A stretch of 64,000 bases of DNA from assembly GCF_019175285.1 (NCBI RefSeq), contig NC_056527.1:121709310-121773309 (forward strand), in the 5' to 3' direction. The position numbers were made by a program, and so were the translations under genes. The DNA comes from Sceloporus undulatus. Lineage: Eukaryota > Chordata > Lepidosauria > Squamata > Phrynosomatidae. Shown one piece after another: positions 22,710 to 34,404 of the stretch. The number at the start of each line of letters is the position of its first letter. The stretch's first letter is position 1. Below the pieces are notes generated by a model. It was not told the origin of the DNA, ran no database searches, and was given only the letters and a program-made list of their open reading frames with translations.

Positions 22710-24710
22710 TACCTATACATGGGCCCACAGTTCAACAACTGGTTCCACAGTTCTACTCCAGTTGTCCTTAATTGGATTCCATGATCCATCATTATAAATT
22801 TGTGGCAGGTGACAAAAGGAGGGGAAGGAGGTTTGAGGTTGAGGAGGAATGTGCTGACATGAAGAATCAAAGTCCCATTCTTGTATAGATTCAAAATGAA
22901 ATAGTGAAAGACAAACACCAGGAACAAGTCCTTAGAACTCCTCTCCAGACAAATTTTTCAGTCGCCTCCTCCCTGTTTTCAGCTGCAACACAACACAACA
23001 ACAACAGCAACAACAATTCAGTGTCACCATGTTTGGGGGATTTTGCTTCTGAGTCGCTCATGTCCCATCTATCCACAAATGGGCCATTTTTCTGTCTCGG
23101 GCGTTTAGAGGGGATCAACCATGAGTTCCCAATTGAACATGGAGTGCATTGTGTTCCTGCGCAGTCCTGGGCCTGGATTTTGCACGCACTGCTCTCCCAA
23201 ACACAGAGAGACCAATGCTCCACTGATAACACATCTCTAGAAGCCATATCAGCCAATGCCACCCTCCATGCCACATGGAAAGGCACGTTGTTGCCACATG
23301 GGTTAAATCATTATGCCTGTGACATACCACACCCGTAGAAAGTGGCAGGAATCAGGTCACTTTGGAAGATGTGAATCCACCAGATTCCCATCACATGGAG
23401 ACAGAGACTGCACTTATTATTGTTGTTGTTGTTGTTGCAGCTAGAGGAAGGCTTAAACAAGTAGGAAGCAAGTGATAGAAAGCTATGTGAAAATCCCCAT
23501 GCTATTATCAACACGCTTCCCAGCCAAGGTTTGCATCTCCTCCTTCCCTTGGATTTCACAAGGTACCATTTACTCCCACTGCCAAACCATTAATCCAGGC
23601 GTTTCAATCTGGATCAGCTGCAATGCTGGCAAGACTCCTCTCTTTGTCCATGTCCCTGTGGCTCGACTCCCTCGGACACTTCTCCCTATGTTTACAACCC
23701 CGGCGTCAGATGCCGCGCCACGTGAGGCCACTCCTAACTTTCTCAGCCTCCAGGAGCTATTGCTAAGTGGCACCGTGTCCAGGCTCCGGAGCAAAGACTT
23801 ACATCCAGTTTCCATGTCTGACTCGGGCGACCACATCTTTTGAGTAGATGGGGCACGTTCACACAGCTTCGGTAGGTGGTTGGCAGCCGGTTGGCACTTG
23901 GGACAAACTGGACCTTGCCAAACAAGATAAGGATTTTCAAGATACAACCAAATCCAAAACCCACAAAAGGGCAAGACTTTTGTTGGCCAACCAAAATGCA
24001 CAAAACACATCAAGCAAGCTTTCAAAGCTCCACTGGCCTCTTATCCTACAGGAGAAGTAAAGTGATGATGGTCAAGTCACAGGCCTAGATGTTGTCTCAG
24101 TTGTTTCTGGTGTAGTTCAGTTGTTCTGGAGGGATCTCAGTGGCAACTGAGATTACTGCTAATGCTAATTGTCCAAAGAACGATGGTTAACTCCTTTCAT
24201 CCTGGAATCTCAGGAGGCGGCAAAAGAGTCCACCTGCGGCGCTGGTCTGTAGGGTACCAGTCCCTCCTCATGGGCTCTGATCTTATCAAGGTGGGTGAGT
24301 CAAGGTGGCCAATGCTTGGGACAGGTGGCTACCTGGCCTGTTGCGCCAGTGAAAGTGTTAATTGGTAATCACAGTTCAGGGAAGTTGTTAGATGCCAGGC
24401 TGCTTGGAGTGATAAACAGCCGATGCCAGCTTTGCCCCGATGACTCACGGATGGCAAATTAGCCTTGCTAGAGAGTTTGAGGGTGGAGCTGGGCAGGAGT
24501 CGAAGATGAACCAAACTGACAGAACCCACGCGCCTCCATTTTGTGCAGAGTTTGGCTGCTGAACAAATCGGTTTTCTCATACCCTTTTCAAACATTTGCC
24601 ATCTTATTCCCACCGCAACAGAATCCGGACTTTTCTGTTTCAGCTCAGTTTTTCATTCACTTGACTTGATGGCCTTCTCACTGCTTGCAGCAAAATATAG
24701 CTATAGCTAT
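22710..24710. other. Intergenic DNA with minor repeats
   Basis: Small CAA/TTG runs occur at 22985-23020 and 23417-23440. The phrase gcaagctttcaaagctccac at about 24012 recurs as acaagctttcaaagccctgc near 26170, a short interspersed repeat. Several open frames of 120-150 codons occur on both strands, but they overlap one another and show no domain or splice context. Confidence 0.5.
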
Positions 24711-24713
24711 CTA

Positions 24714-24832
24714 TGTGTTGCTGTGTGCCTTCAAGTCATTTCCCATTTATGATGATCCTAAGATGAAATGATCACGGGGTTTTCTTGGCAAGATTTGTTC
24801 AGAGTGGGTTTGCCTTTGCCTTCCTCTATCTC
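24714..24832 (-). repeat. Sauria SINE 3' part
   Basis: Only the tail half remains on the minus strand (gtgtgccttcaagtcatttc to tgcctttgccttcctct). The adjoining tandem repeat seems to have grown from its truncated end. Confidence 0.8.
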
Positions 24833-24845
24833 TATCCCTATCTAT

Positions 24846-24929
24846 CATCTCCATCTTCATCTCTGTCTCCATCATCTCCATCACCATCATCTCCATCTTC
24901 ATCTCTGTCTCCATCATCTCCATCACCAT
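24846..24929. repeat. Minisatellite, 42-bp unit, 2 copies
   Basis: A 42-base unit made of catctc/catcac variants occurs twice without change, flanked by degenerate tctatc and catcacc runs. Confidence 0.9.
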
Positions 24930-25129
24930 CACCTTTTCCATCATCTCCTGAACTGACTGCAATGGACTTTTAATGGTGTGTTGCTCTGATACTTTTTTGA
25001 TATTCTCTCTTTTAATAATTCTTACATGGTTTTAATTCTAAGGATGGTATGAAACTGTAAGCCACTTTGGGAGGAAAAGTGGGATATAAATCAAATGAAT
25101 AAACAAACAAACAATAGGTTATTAATTGC

Positions 25130-25153
25130 TTGTGTGTGTGTGTGTGTGTGTGT
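25130..25153. repeat. (TG)n microsatellite
   Basis: TG alternation of about 24 bases. Confidence 0.9.
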
Positions 25154-25285
25154 CGTACGTTTCTGTGTGTTTTTTCATTTGTTCTGGTTTCAATATTCTG
25201 TAAGCCACCTTGAGTTGGGAAAAAGGTGGGATATCAGTGACTAAAATGGCAATGATAAATAATGGTGGTAGGTAGTCCCAATTGG

Positions 25286-25512
25286 AAGAGCCAGTGTGGT
25301 GTAGCAGGTTGAGTGTTGGATTATGACTCTGGAGACCAGGGTTCAAATCCTGGCTTGACCATGTAAACCCACTGGGTGGCCTTGGACAAGTCACACTCTC
25401 TCAGCCTCAGAGGATGGCAATGGAAAAGCCCCTCTCAATAAACTTGCCAAGAAGATCCCATGGGTCACTGGAAGTCGGAAATGACTTGAAGGCAAACAGC
25501 AACAACAATCTG
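25286..25512 (+). repeat. Sauria-type tRNA-derived SINE, near full length
   Basis: It starts agagccagtgtggtgtagca and has a good B box (ggttcaaatcc). It ends acttgaaggcaaacagcaac. A slight deletion affects the 3' body. Confidence 0.9.
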
Positions 25513-26248
25513 AATTGGTACAAAGCAATTGAATTAATGTTTCACTGGTGAATTTTACACATATGTAAAACTCACTGATACAGTTGGTCTGCTTGGGTAG
25601 GAAACAGTGATAGTCTTGAGATCCCGGACCCATTTATATACAGATGCTTGTGTTTGTCTTTTGTGGCCAGCAAGGGATCAAATATCTGTGAAGCATCTCT
25701 GTCAGGTCCCTGCATGTGATTTCTATCCTCCATAAATGACCAGCTAAATGGCTGTTTACAAGCCAGCTAACTAGGCTGCCTCCAGTCTGCTTCTCAAAGC
25801 ATCTGTTTATGATTTATATCTTCCTTTTTCAGACCAGATTAGTTGCTGGAGCAACTTACAATTAAACTCCTAACCCATGTGCAATATAATTAATGTCAGG
25901 CGCATTGCTAGGTGCAGAAGGCAAGCCATCCCTCCTGGTCTTTGCCAATTGCTGCACATTCCAGGCAAGGCTGGCTGCAACATGTGGGGAGTTGAGCTCC
26001 AGAAGTCAAATCCGCTGCCAAGGTGTTGCTGTTTGCTACCTTGGTTTTCCAGCAACTCATCTGCATCTTTTCATTGAGAAAGCCGGGGTTCCTACTGGCG
26101 TCATGTGCATGTGTTGTCCGTCACAAAAAAGCGGCACCTATATCGGGCAACTAAAATGCACCAGGCATCTCATACAAGCTTTCAAAGCCCTGCTGGCTTC
26201 TTCATTGGGTGACAAAGGGGACACAAAAATTATTTTATCTATGATAAA

Positions 26249-26482
26249 ATGAGAGCCAGCATGGTGTAGTGGTTTGAGTGCTGGATAATGACCCTGGAGA
26301 CCAGAGTTCGAATCCTGGCTTGGCTATGGAAACCCACTGGGTGACTTTGGGTACGTCACACTCTCTCAGCCTCAGGAGAAGGCAATGGCAAACCCCCTTT
26401 GAACAAATCTTTCCAAGAAAACCCCCCTTAGGGCTGCCATAAGTGGGAAATGAATTGAAGGCATACAACACAACAACAACAT
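26249..26482 (+). repeat. Sauria-type tRNA-derived SINE, near full length
   Basis: It starts gagccagcatggtgtagtgg with an intact B box (gttcgaatcc) and ends in acaacacaacaacaacat. Among the best preserved heads in the window. Confidence 0.92.
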
Positions 26483-28127
26483 AAACAAGGGTTGTCTATA
26501 CATCCCATTCACACCATCCCTCCTGCATTTTAAAGAGACACAAGTGAACACCAAAAGACATATGTTTGGGTAGCACAGGTGTCACCCCCCCCTTAAGGTG
26601 CCACCTGAACCTCTTAGTGATGCCCCTGCCAGGTGGACTCCATCCATGGCTGATGGAAGGCCTGTGGGCCTGGTCACAATCCTGGTTAAGCCCCACACCT
26701 TCTCCCTCGCCTTAAACCCGTGCCCAAAGTCGCAGAAGGGAGGCAACCAGTGCTGCGGTCTCTCCACCCAAAGAGTCTCGTGCGCCAAGGCCTGGTTTGC
26801 ACACCCAGTTAATGCTGCTGGGACTCTTAGCTTTGCCTCCCACAACCGTTCCCAGGGATGTTGTTGCCTGACTGGTTGGAGGGGTTTTCTTTCCCAGCTT
26901 TGCATGCAAAGAGACATGATGCCGGCGAAAGGAGCCAGGTTGGTTGCCTTGGTGCAAACCCTAAGGGTGAAGGTCTCTGTTGCCAAGGATGGGCCATACG
27001 CACCAGTCCCTTGCCATTGTGTCTTGGACCTGCCCAGGGAAGAGGAATAATGTCTTGCCAACAAGGCCGCCTGTGTCACAGTAGATCAGCAGCCTCCAGA
27101 CCGTGGCGCATTGCATTTCCATACTGTGCAAAGCCATACTTTCTGGAGTGGTTTTTTAAAGCTGAAAATTCCTCTCTTTCTTTAAAAATTGGGCAGTGGG
27201 TTGGGTGTCCAAAGGCCACATAGCCCACCAAGGGTGAAATGAGGTCCCCAGGTGGCACACTTCCCACCTCTGAGATCAAGGCTTCCTATGGTTGGTGATG
27301 CCAAGCCAGACTCTTCCATGGGCACCAAGAACAGGGTTCCATGGCTGACCCAAAAGCCAACCCACATAGCTCTCCTGGAAGGGCCCTGAGCCAAACCACC
27401 AACATACATTAAGATAAATATGCCAAGCACTATCACTGCTGGTAGTCATTATGCCCGGCTTCATGAACCGGCAGCACGGCTTCGACACGAGACTCTGGGG
27501 GCGGATCTAGAATTGCGGTGTGCCTCCCAAAACTCAGTGTGACGAGCCAAAAAGCCGCCTCCCCTGAAGTCAGGACAAGCTAGGGTACAAGTTCAAGATC
27601 CTCCATCTCATCTCTCTCTGCCAGTGGCATTAAGGCTGCCTTGGTGCAAGAAAGGCTAAGGCTCCCTCCATGGCTCAGAAATGAATCCCATTCAGAGAAG
27701 AAGACCATGCCTACGTTGTATAGGATGCAAAGGGTTGGGCAGCTTCTGCATCAACGGGGCTATGAATTTCAGACTTTAAAAGGAGATAGTCCAGGAACAC
27801 ACTTGAGGCATAGACCTCTGCACCTTGGACAGTTCCTTTAAAATCTGGATTAAAGCCCAGAATGGATTCATTGCATAAATGACATGGGAATTCCTGGTCA
27901 CCCCGGCTATTGAGCCTGGGTCATACAATAATTCTTACTTTAAGACTACAACTGTGCCTTCTCCTTCTCCGTCTTCTTCATCTTCGCCCCATTCTGTACA
28001 CCACACATAGGTTCTTTGCAAAGCTTGGGAAAGGTCCCTTTATGGCCTACAACTCCCAGAATCCCCAGGTAGAAAAACTAGCAGCTGCAACGTTGGCCTG
28101 CCAAAGCGAGATGCTGTTTTTGTTTTG
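26483..28127. other. Intergenic DNA, GC-rich in part, no gene recognised
   Basis: 26580-27060 is GC-rich and open on both strands (165 and 150 codons, overlapping). The frames have no family motif, no initiator context and no consistent splice sites. I see no promoter-like CpG cluster. Confidence 0.5.
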
Positions 28128-28495
28128 ACAGGTTCAATTTTCCTTATCCAAAATGCTTGGGGCAAGAAGTGTTTCAGGTTTTGGAATATTTGCCCACGCA
28201 GACTGCGTCTCCTTTCTCAAAAATGCTTAAGACCAGAAGTGTTTCGAATTTCAGATTTTTAAAGATTTGCCTATACATACTGAGTTTTCTCAGAGACGGG
28301 GCCCAAGTCTAAATATGAAATTCATTTATGTTTCATGTACGCACAGCCTGAAGGTAATTTTATACATAATAAGTTTAATACATTTGTGTGAAACAATATT
28401 TGTGTACATTGAAACATTGGAAAGCAGAGGTCTCAGCCACCCATGGGGACAATTTTGGATTTTAGGACACTTAGGATTTTGGAATTCGGGGCTTT
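28128..28495. mobile_element. Tigger-like MITE type 1
   Basis: The start (ggttcaattttccttatcc) is followed by aaatgcttggggcaagaagt, which is repeated in altered form 80 bp on. It ends near ttaggattttggaattcggg. It shares gcacagcctgaaggtaattt with 19798-20030. Confidence 0.6.
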
Positions 28496-28499
28496 AAAG

Positions 28500-29187
28500 C
28501 TATTGTTACTTATTGTCCTAAACTGATTTTATTGCACACCGCCCTGAAATTACTGGATATAGGGCAGCAAATAAAATATTGTCATGTATGAAATTCCAAG
28601 GGATAAAAAAGGGACCTGGGACACTTTGGGTCACCTGCGTCTCTCGGCACGTTTGAAGCCCGGAGGCCAAAGGGGTGGAGATGTCTCCCAATCCCAAGAT
28701 TGCCGATCGCCAAGGACTTGGCCGCTTGCCCTTCGCTGCCGGGAGATGATAGGGTTTGGCTAATGACAGTCCCGAGGAGCTATCATTTTCACTGATGGGA
28801 AAAGCAGAGGAGCCGCCTTTCACTGGGGAGATTTCAACAAATTAACTAAAAGGAAACAAAGCCATGAAGCAGCCATCTGCATTTTGGGCTCATTTTACTA
28901 TTCCAGGGGTCCGACAGCCATATCTTAATCCATTGCATGTTTCAGAGAAAATGTGGCACCCAGAAAATTTTATGAGGCTTAAGCTTTTGTGGACTTTGTC
29001 GCATCCACGGAGCATGGCTTCAGTTGGCAGGTTATTATAATGTCAATATCTACATCTCAACATGTCCAAACAGATCTACAAAAGTGGAGGTTGGAGAGAT
29101 TAGGAGTGACACAGCCCTTGCTAATACTTTTCAAAGGATGGATTCCAATTTTCAATTAGAGATTTAGCATCCATTTGCAATGCATTT
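28500..29187. other. Intergenic DNA, nothing recognised
   Basis: No coding, RNA or repeat signal that I can support. Confidence 0.5.
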
Positions 29188-29425
29188 ACAGTGGGTTCTT
29201 GGTGTCTGCTGAGGTTTGGTTCTAGGACCCTCACCCCATGGATACCAAAATCTATGGTTGCTCAAGTCTCATTAAATTCAATGGCACAGTAAAATGGCAT
29301 CCCTCATATAAAATGGCAAAATCAAAGTTTGCTTTTGGGAAATTATTTTTTAAAGATTTTGCAAACTATGAATGCTTGAATCCATGGATTTAGAAAAAAT
29401 CCACAGATGCAGAGGGCTGACTACA
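29188..29425. mobile_element. Tigger-like MITE type 2, reverse orientation
   Basis: It starts tacagtgggttcttggtgtc and passes through ggtttggttctaggaccctc. It ends ccacagatgcagagggctga, which is the mirror of the copy at 4206-4424. Confidence 0.6.
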
Positions 29426-29634
29426 TTTCTAAGCAGTGATAGCTCCGAGACTGGATTATCGGTAAATTTGCGCATGGACCCTGTCAGCAAAATAGTCTCA
29501 GTGCCTCAGGCAGCTCTGGCAAAGTTTGGATTCAAAGCCAGAGCAGATTCACTTCTTACATGGGAGTCGCCGGTTGCCACTGAAGAAATACAGGAGTGGT
29601 GTGAGTCAGTGGGGTGTATAGACAACCCTTGTTT

Positions 29635-29842
29635 CTCTTGTTGTTGTTGTTGTGTTGTATGCCTTCAAGCCATTTCCCACTTACAGAAGCCCTAAGGCAA
29701 ACTTATGATGGGGTTTTCTCTGAAAGCTTTGTTCAGAGGCGGTTTGCCATCGCCATCCCATGATGCTCAGAGAATGTAACTTGCCCAGGGTTACCCAGTG
29801 GTTTTACATGGCTGAGTTGGGATTCAAACCCTGGTTTCCTGA
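29635..29842 (-). repeat. Sauria-type tRNA-derived SINE
   Basis: Minus-strand copy with a (TTG)n tail at the left and the B box complement (ggattcaaaccctggt) at the right. The tRNA head is missing. Confidence 0.85.
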
Positions 29843-29844
29843 TA

Positions 29845-30998
29845 TATATATGGGGCTAAAGATGAGACCCACTTTGCAGCTGCCCAGAGTGGTGGCACAA
29901 GCGAGAAAGAGACAGTGAGAGTGTTCTGCTGATGCGCAGGAGCATGATTAGATGATCTCTCAGCAGGCGATGATTCAGCCAGCTGTCGATGGCTCTGCAG
30001 CCAGAGGTGACCAGGAGGAGATGTGGCTCTCTGTCCGTCCAGCCCATCCTTGGTACTGAAAGAAAGGTGCAGCATTTGCTCACAGAGGCATGCGCTCCTT
30101 GGCTGGTCCTACCCCAAGGGTATTGGCAGCCGGGCAATCCTAATCAGGCCCCATTGCATTTTCTCTGACAGCTTGCAATAGAGATAAAATTGCGGTCCTG
30201 CCATTATCAGTGATCAGAGATGAGGACAGGAGATATAGTTACATCCCAGTTCACTAACCCACCCACCCGCTTCCTCTTGCTCTAAGTGGATATTGTTATG
30301 TCAAGGAGTAAGTTTTCCAAGCTCTATGCCTGTTGCAAGATTGGGCATAAGGGAGTGTTCTCTGCCACCCGTTTCCTTCCTCCCGTCATGCTCCTGCCCC
30401 AGTTTGAGGGAATCTGGGCCATGGCAGCTCAAAGCATGTGGCTGCCGTCTCCAACATGTGCGCCAGCCGCTGCCACCTCCCTGCCTCTCCCACTCTGATG
30501 GCACAAAGGCATACTTGCCCTGCTCCACCCGTCTTATACGTCTTCTTGATCCTTCACCCGCTCCAAACTGGGCAAGGCCATGGTGGTGGCACTGGTGGTA
30601 GCCACAGGAGGAGTTCACGTGCGTGACAGGTGACTGGCTGGCCCACTTTGGGTTGCCACTTTGGGATGGGTAGCTTAGGGGAAAGGTGAGGCCAGCGTGG
30701 GAACTGAGCTCTGCCCAGAGCAAAGTCAAAGAGAGAGAAAGACAGGGTGCAATGGGAGTCCATAGATGGCAGCCCATCTGGGCCATGCTTGGAGTGTGCT
30801 TTTATGTCGAATTGGGGACATTTTCCATTCCCATCCATTCTGCAGGGTCTGCTCTGAAAGAGGCACAGTCTGCTCAGTTCTTTGGCCCTCTTGATCCAAT
30901 ATCTTTCCACCTTTGAGGCTTTCTATAAAAGAAGGGTGGCCAATCTGCAATCTTCTGTTGCTCAGCTCTTCTGGGCAGGAGGCACAAAGTGGCCCAAA
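29845..30998. other. Intergenic DNA, no gene recognised
   Basis: 30290-30790 is open in several overlapping frames on both strands, as expected for GC-rich non-coding DNA. No motif supports any of them. Confidence 0.5.
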
Positions 30999-31000
30999 AG

Positions 31001-31050
<50 letters not shown>
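31001..31050. repeat. (TAA)n microsatellite running into a gap
   Basis: About 17 TAA units end at the N run, so the true array length is unknown. Confidence 0.95.
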
Positions 31051-31060
31051 NNNNNNNNNN
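31051..31060. other. Assembly gap (10 N)
   Basis: Ten undetermined bases directly after the TAA array. This is probably an estimated or placeholder gap caused by the repeat. Confidence 0.98.
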
Positions 31061-31196
31061 GGGCAGACCCACTTCTGGATTGCATTGTATCGGTACTGAA
31101 CAGTGTCCGAGTCAGACTCCCTGTGGTCACAAGGAACAATACCAATAGCATTTCCATTTCCATACCACTTCATAGTGAACTCAGCACTCTCTAAGT

Positions 31197-31394
31197 CAGT
31201 GATTCCCAACCTTCTTAATGACGTGACCCTTTAATACAGTTCCTCATGTTGTGGTAACCCAAACCCATGAAATTATTTTTGTTGCTTCTTCATAACTGTA
31301 ATTAAATAGGTGTTTTCCAATGGTCTTAGGCGACCGCCATGAAAGGGTCATTCGACCCCCAAAGGGGTCCCGACCCACAGGTTGGGAACCACTG
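31197..31394 (-). mobile_element. SPIN-type non-autonomous hAT transposon
   Basis: The terminal inverted repeats are CAGTGATTCCCAACC and GGTTGGGAACCACTG. The 8-bp target duplication CTCTAAGT is perfect on both sides (31189-31196 and 31395-31402). On the minus strand the element opens with the SPIN signature ACCTGTGGGTCGGGACCCCT, then a GACCCTTTCA block and GTCGCCTAAGACCAT. The other end carries the AACATGAGGAACTGTATTAA text I recall from SPIN_NA elements. It is about 198 bp with no transposase, so it depends on enzyme made elsewhere. SPIN elements are documented in lizards, bats, rodents and frogs as horizontally transferred. Confidence 0.88.
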
Positions 31395-31753
31395 CTCTAA
31401 GTAGTTTACAATCTCTAAGCCCCAACAAGCTGGGGACTCATTTTACCAAGGTATGCAAGGATGGAAAGCTGAGTCAACCTTGGAGTACTAGGATCAAACT
31501 CACAACATTGTGGTTGCAGTGCCAGCATTTAACCAGCATATGGTTGACAGTGAGCATCTCAGTTTTAACCCCTGAGGAAACTGGAGGCAGCATCGCACAA
31601 TGGGACCTGTGTGTAGACAACCATCCAGCATCACTTTGGAGCGTGAAGATAACAGAGAGAATCCAGAGCACCTCTGGGGCCAGAATACTCCAGAAGTAGC
31701 CTGGCTGGTGTAAACCCATCTTGATTCAAGGTATTTACTCTAATCAGCAGTAG

Positions 31754-31889
31754 CAGCGATTCCCAAACTCTGATTCTCCAGGTGTTTTGGACTTCAGCTC
31801 CCAGAATCCCTAGCCCTGTTAGTCAATAGTCTGGGATTCTGGGAGCCGAAGTCCAAAACACCTGGAAGGCCACAGTTTGGGAATCCCTG
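31754..31889. mobile_element. Fold-back hAT-like MITE
   Basis: It opens cagcgattcccaaact and closes agtttgggaatccctg. Inside, aggtgttttggacttcagct and its reverse complement form long hairpin arms around a 20-base loop. The ends resemble hAT termini, but the flanks show no clear 8-bp duplication. Confidence 0.7.
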
Positions 31890-31899
31890 AAGAATTCAA

Positions 31900-32680
31900 G
31901 CTGGCGCTCCAATTTGCTTGAAACAAGGTTGATATTTGTGGCCATTGCTCCCATGTTGGGTTGTGTCTTCTTGTTCCAGTTTGGTCAGTGATAGTTATTG
32001 TTCTCCAGGTCACCAGGCATTCAATTTCTGCTGATAGTGTGGGCTGGCTGGTTTTGTCTCCCATGCACGTGCATGCAAATGGCAGCTCATTTAATGCAGA
32101 AAACGCATGGCTGTCTCTGCTCGCCGGAGACAGCCTTACCCGTCCGACGGCACCCGGGCGCTCTGCCAGGTCAGGGCACTCCTACTCGGCTGCAGCAATT
32201 CCCAAAAGCCGCCCGAGCCTCAGGGGGAACTCCTCTGCCGAGCCAGTTCCAAAACTGCAAGACGTTTGCTCTTTTCGCAGACAGGTTTCCTCCTTCCTGG
32301 TGGGAGAACACTCCATCATGGCTCCTGGCAGTGAGACGGGACAGATCTTGCTTGGAAAGATTTGTATTCATGCCTGGGACTAGGAGAGACATTAGAGGAG
32401 ATGCCAAGGAAAACAAAGGGCAAGGAAGCAGCTCAGTAGGTCAGAAATGTGACTGCGGCAATTGGGGTGCAGTGAAATCTGATGTGCCACAAATGAGATT
32501 GGAGCATCCTGTGGCACTGGCAAAGCAGGGATGGCAAGCATGCAGCCTTCTTGATGTTGTTGGGTTAAAAGTCCCAGCCAACATTGTTTTATTTATTTTT
32601 TAATCCACTTGTTTGCTAAAATGTTAATTTATTTTAATATTTAGCTCTCACCTTCTCGGTGCAGTGTAGGGTAAATTATT
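31900..32680. other. Intergenic DNA, nothing recognised
   Basis: Two overlapping plus-strand open frames (140 and 201 codons) cross 31961-32603. They lack a recognisable domain and conflict with each other. Confidence 0.5.
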
Positions 32681-32681
32681 A

Positions 32682-32880
32682 CAACGTTGGCTATCATGCC
32701 AGCCCTTAAACTCCTCTTCCCCAAGCTAAACATCCCCAGCTCCTTAAACATCTCCTCACAGAGCATTATGGTTTCCAGACCTTCCACCATTTTGGTCACC
32801 TTCCTCTGGACAGGCATCATCTTCTCAGCATCCTTCGTGAATTGTAGTGCCCAGAACTGGACACAATGTTATTCCGGATG
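32682..32880 (-). mobile_element. CR1-like LINE 3' fragment
   Basis: The complement of CR1-like 3' text: gctaaacatccccagctcct, then accattttggtcaccttcct and cagaactggacacaatgt. The same phrases recur at 50600-51860. Confidence 0.6.
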
Positions 32881-33220
32881 AAATTTGACCAAACGGTCCA
32901 AAGAGTGGAATGCCGAAAAGTGGAATGACGGAAACCAGGGGCTGCCTGTACAGTAATTTAATGGGCTTTAAAATTAACAACATCAGGGTCCTCACCCCAA
33001 AAAGCAACACATTACATTCAACGCCACTCTTTTTTGGCACCAGTGGCGCTGGGTTAGTGGGTTTGTAGTGTCTCATGATGTGTGAAACTTGCCACCTTGC
33101 TGCTGGCAACCCCTTTGAATTTCTTCTAACCCTCCTGCATGATACCCACCGGCTTTGCCTACCTCCCCTTTGGTTTAAAGGATTAAATGCTGCTAAATCT
33201 GTTAACCACAAGGCCTGCTT

Positions 33221-33232
33221 TCTGTGTGTTTG

Positions 33233-33264
<32 letters not shown>
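33221..33264. repeat. (TG)n microsatellite
   Basis: TG alternation interrupted by three TTTG variants. Confidence 0.9.
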
Positions 33265-33265
<1 letters not shown>

Positions 33266-33714
33266 CGGGGGCATTGTTGTGACCTTGCCAAGGCCAGCTA
33301 AATTCCCTTGAGCCCCAAAGGATTAAGAAGCTGAGCCCTTTCAGCCCCTTCCTATGTCCGGACGGTCGCCAGAGAAAACCTCAAGTGAAGCAACCAAGAG
33401 AGAAGGGCACCAATGAGTGCCAAGAGTTCAGTTCAGTGGTTAACTTAATACTATTTCCATCTTAAATTTTGCATGTTTCTGGCTATATAAATTTTTAAGG
33501 TAATAGGTTAAAAAACTGCCCTGAGTCCCAGTCTGGGGGAAAAGAGAAGGGATGGAAGGTTGAACAGACGGACGGGGCAGAGAGCCCAGTATGCTTCAAA
33601 TCCCTGGGATAATCCAAAGGGCAAGGAAAACATTGACCCACCTCGGGCACTTTCATTTCTTAATACTCAGAGTGTGGACTTTAACACTCACTCCCCAGGA
33701 TGTAAATCACAGAA

Positions 33715-34020
33715 TTATAGACGCTTGGAGTTGAGAGCGAGAGCTGGACTGTTAAGAGAGAAGATAGGAAGAAAATGGATGCATTGGAGATGTGGGGCTG
33801 GAGAAGAGTGCTGAGGATCCCATGGATGGCCAAAGGGACAGATCAGACCAGAAATCTCCCTGGAAGACAAGATGACCAACCTGAGGCTGTCGTATTTCGG
33901 ACACATCATGAGAAGGCATGAATCACTGGAAAAAACAACAATGCTATGAAAGGTGGAAGGAAGCAGAAAGAGAGGAGAAGTTCCAGACTCAAATCCTTCT
34001 TGTCTCCATTTTAAAATGGG
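33715..34020 (+). mobile_element. BovB LINE ORF fragment
   Basis: The plus strand carries gaagaaaatggatgcattgg, gtgctgaggatcccatgga and cggacacatcatgagaaggc, the BovB C-terminal region (compare the YFGHIMKR motif at 1997-2335). The frame is broken. It is followed directly by a SINE. Confidence 0.65.
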
Positions 34021-34047
34021 CAAGGTAGAAGGTGGCCAGAACCAACG

Positions 34048-34232
34048 TCATGTAGTGCTTTGAGCCTTGGACTATGACTCTGGAGACTGGGACATGGGCA
34101 AGTCACACTCTCTCAGCCTCAGAGGAAGGTAAAGACAAATGGCCTCTGAACAAATCTTGACAAGAAAACCCTGCAATAGATTTGCCTTGGGGTCACGGTA
34201 AGGCAGAAACAACTTGAAGGCGCACAGCAACA
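34048..34232 (+). repeat. Sauria SINE with internal deletion
   Basis: Head tgtagtgctttgagccttgg, lost B box, tail aacttgaaggcgcacagcaa. Confidence 0.8.
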
Positions 34233-34400
34233 TTTCCAACTTACGGTGGCCCGAAGATGAACCTATCATGGGGCTTTCTGGGGCTGAGAGTGTGTGACTC
34301 TGCCCAAGATCACCCAATAGGTTTCCACGGCCAAGCAGGGATTCGAACTCTGGTCTCCAGAGACATCGTCCAACGCTCAAAACCAAACGCCACACTAGTG
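34233..34400 (-). repeat. Sauria SINE, tail-to-tail with the previous copy
   Basis: Minus-strand copy from catttccaacttacggtggc to caaccaaacgccacactag-like head text. The two copies meet at their tails, giving a large inverted repeat. Confidence 0.75.
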
Positions 34401-34404
34401 TCCC

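Noticed and set aside
22985-23440. CRISPR-like spaced repeats
   Set aside because: The short CAA/TTG runs are microsatellites. No repeat-spacer regularity exists, and the genome is eukaryotic.
26249-26330. Possible tRNA gene because of A- and B-box text
   Set aside because: The boxes belong to the tRNA-like head of a SINE. The cloverleaf is not intact and the BovB-like tail follows.
26582-27079. 165-codon minus-strand frame opposite a 150-codon plus-strand frame
   Set aside because: Mirror open frames in GC-rich DNA are expected by chance. Neither resembles a known protein.
31998-32603. 201-codon plus-strand frame with cysteine- and glutamine-rich text
   Set aside because: It competes with another frame over the same bases, and no domain or splice pattern supports it.
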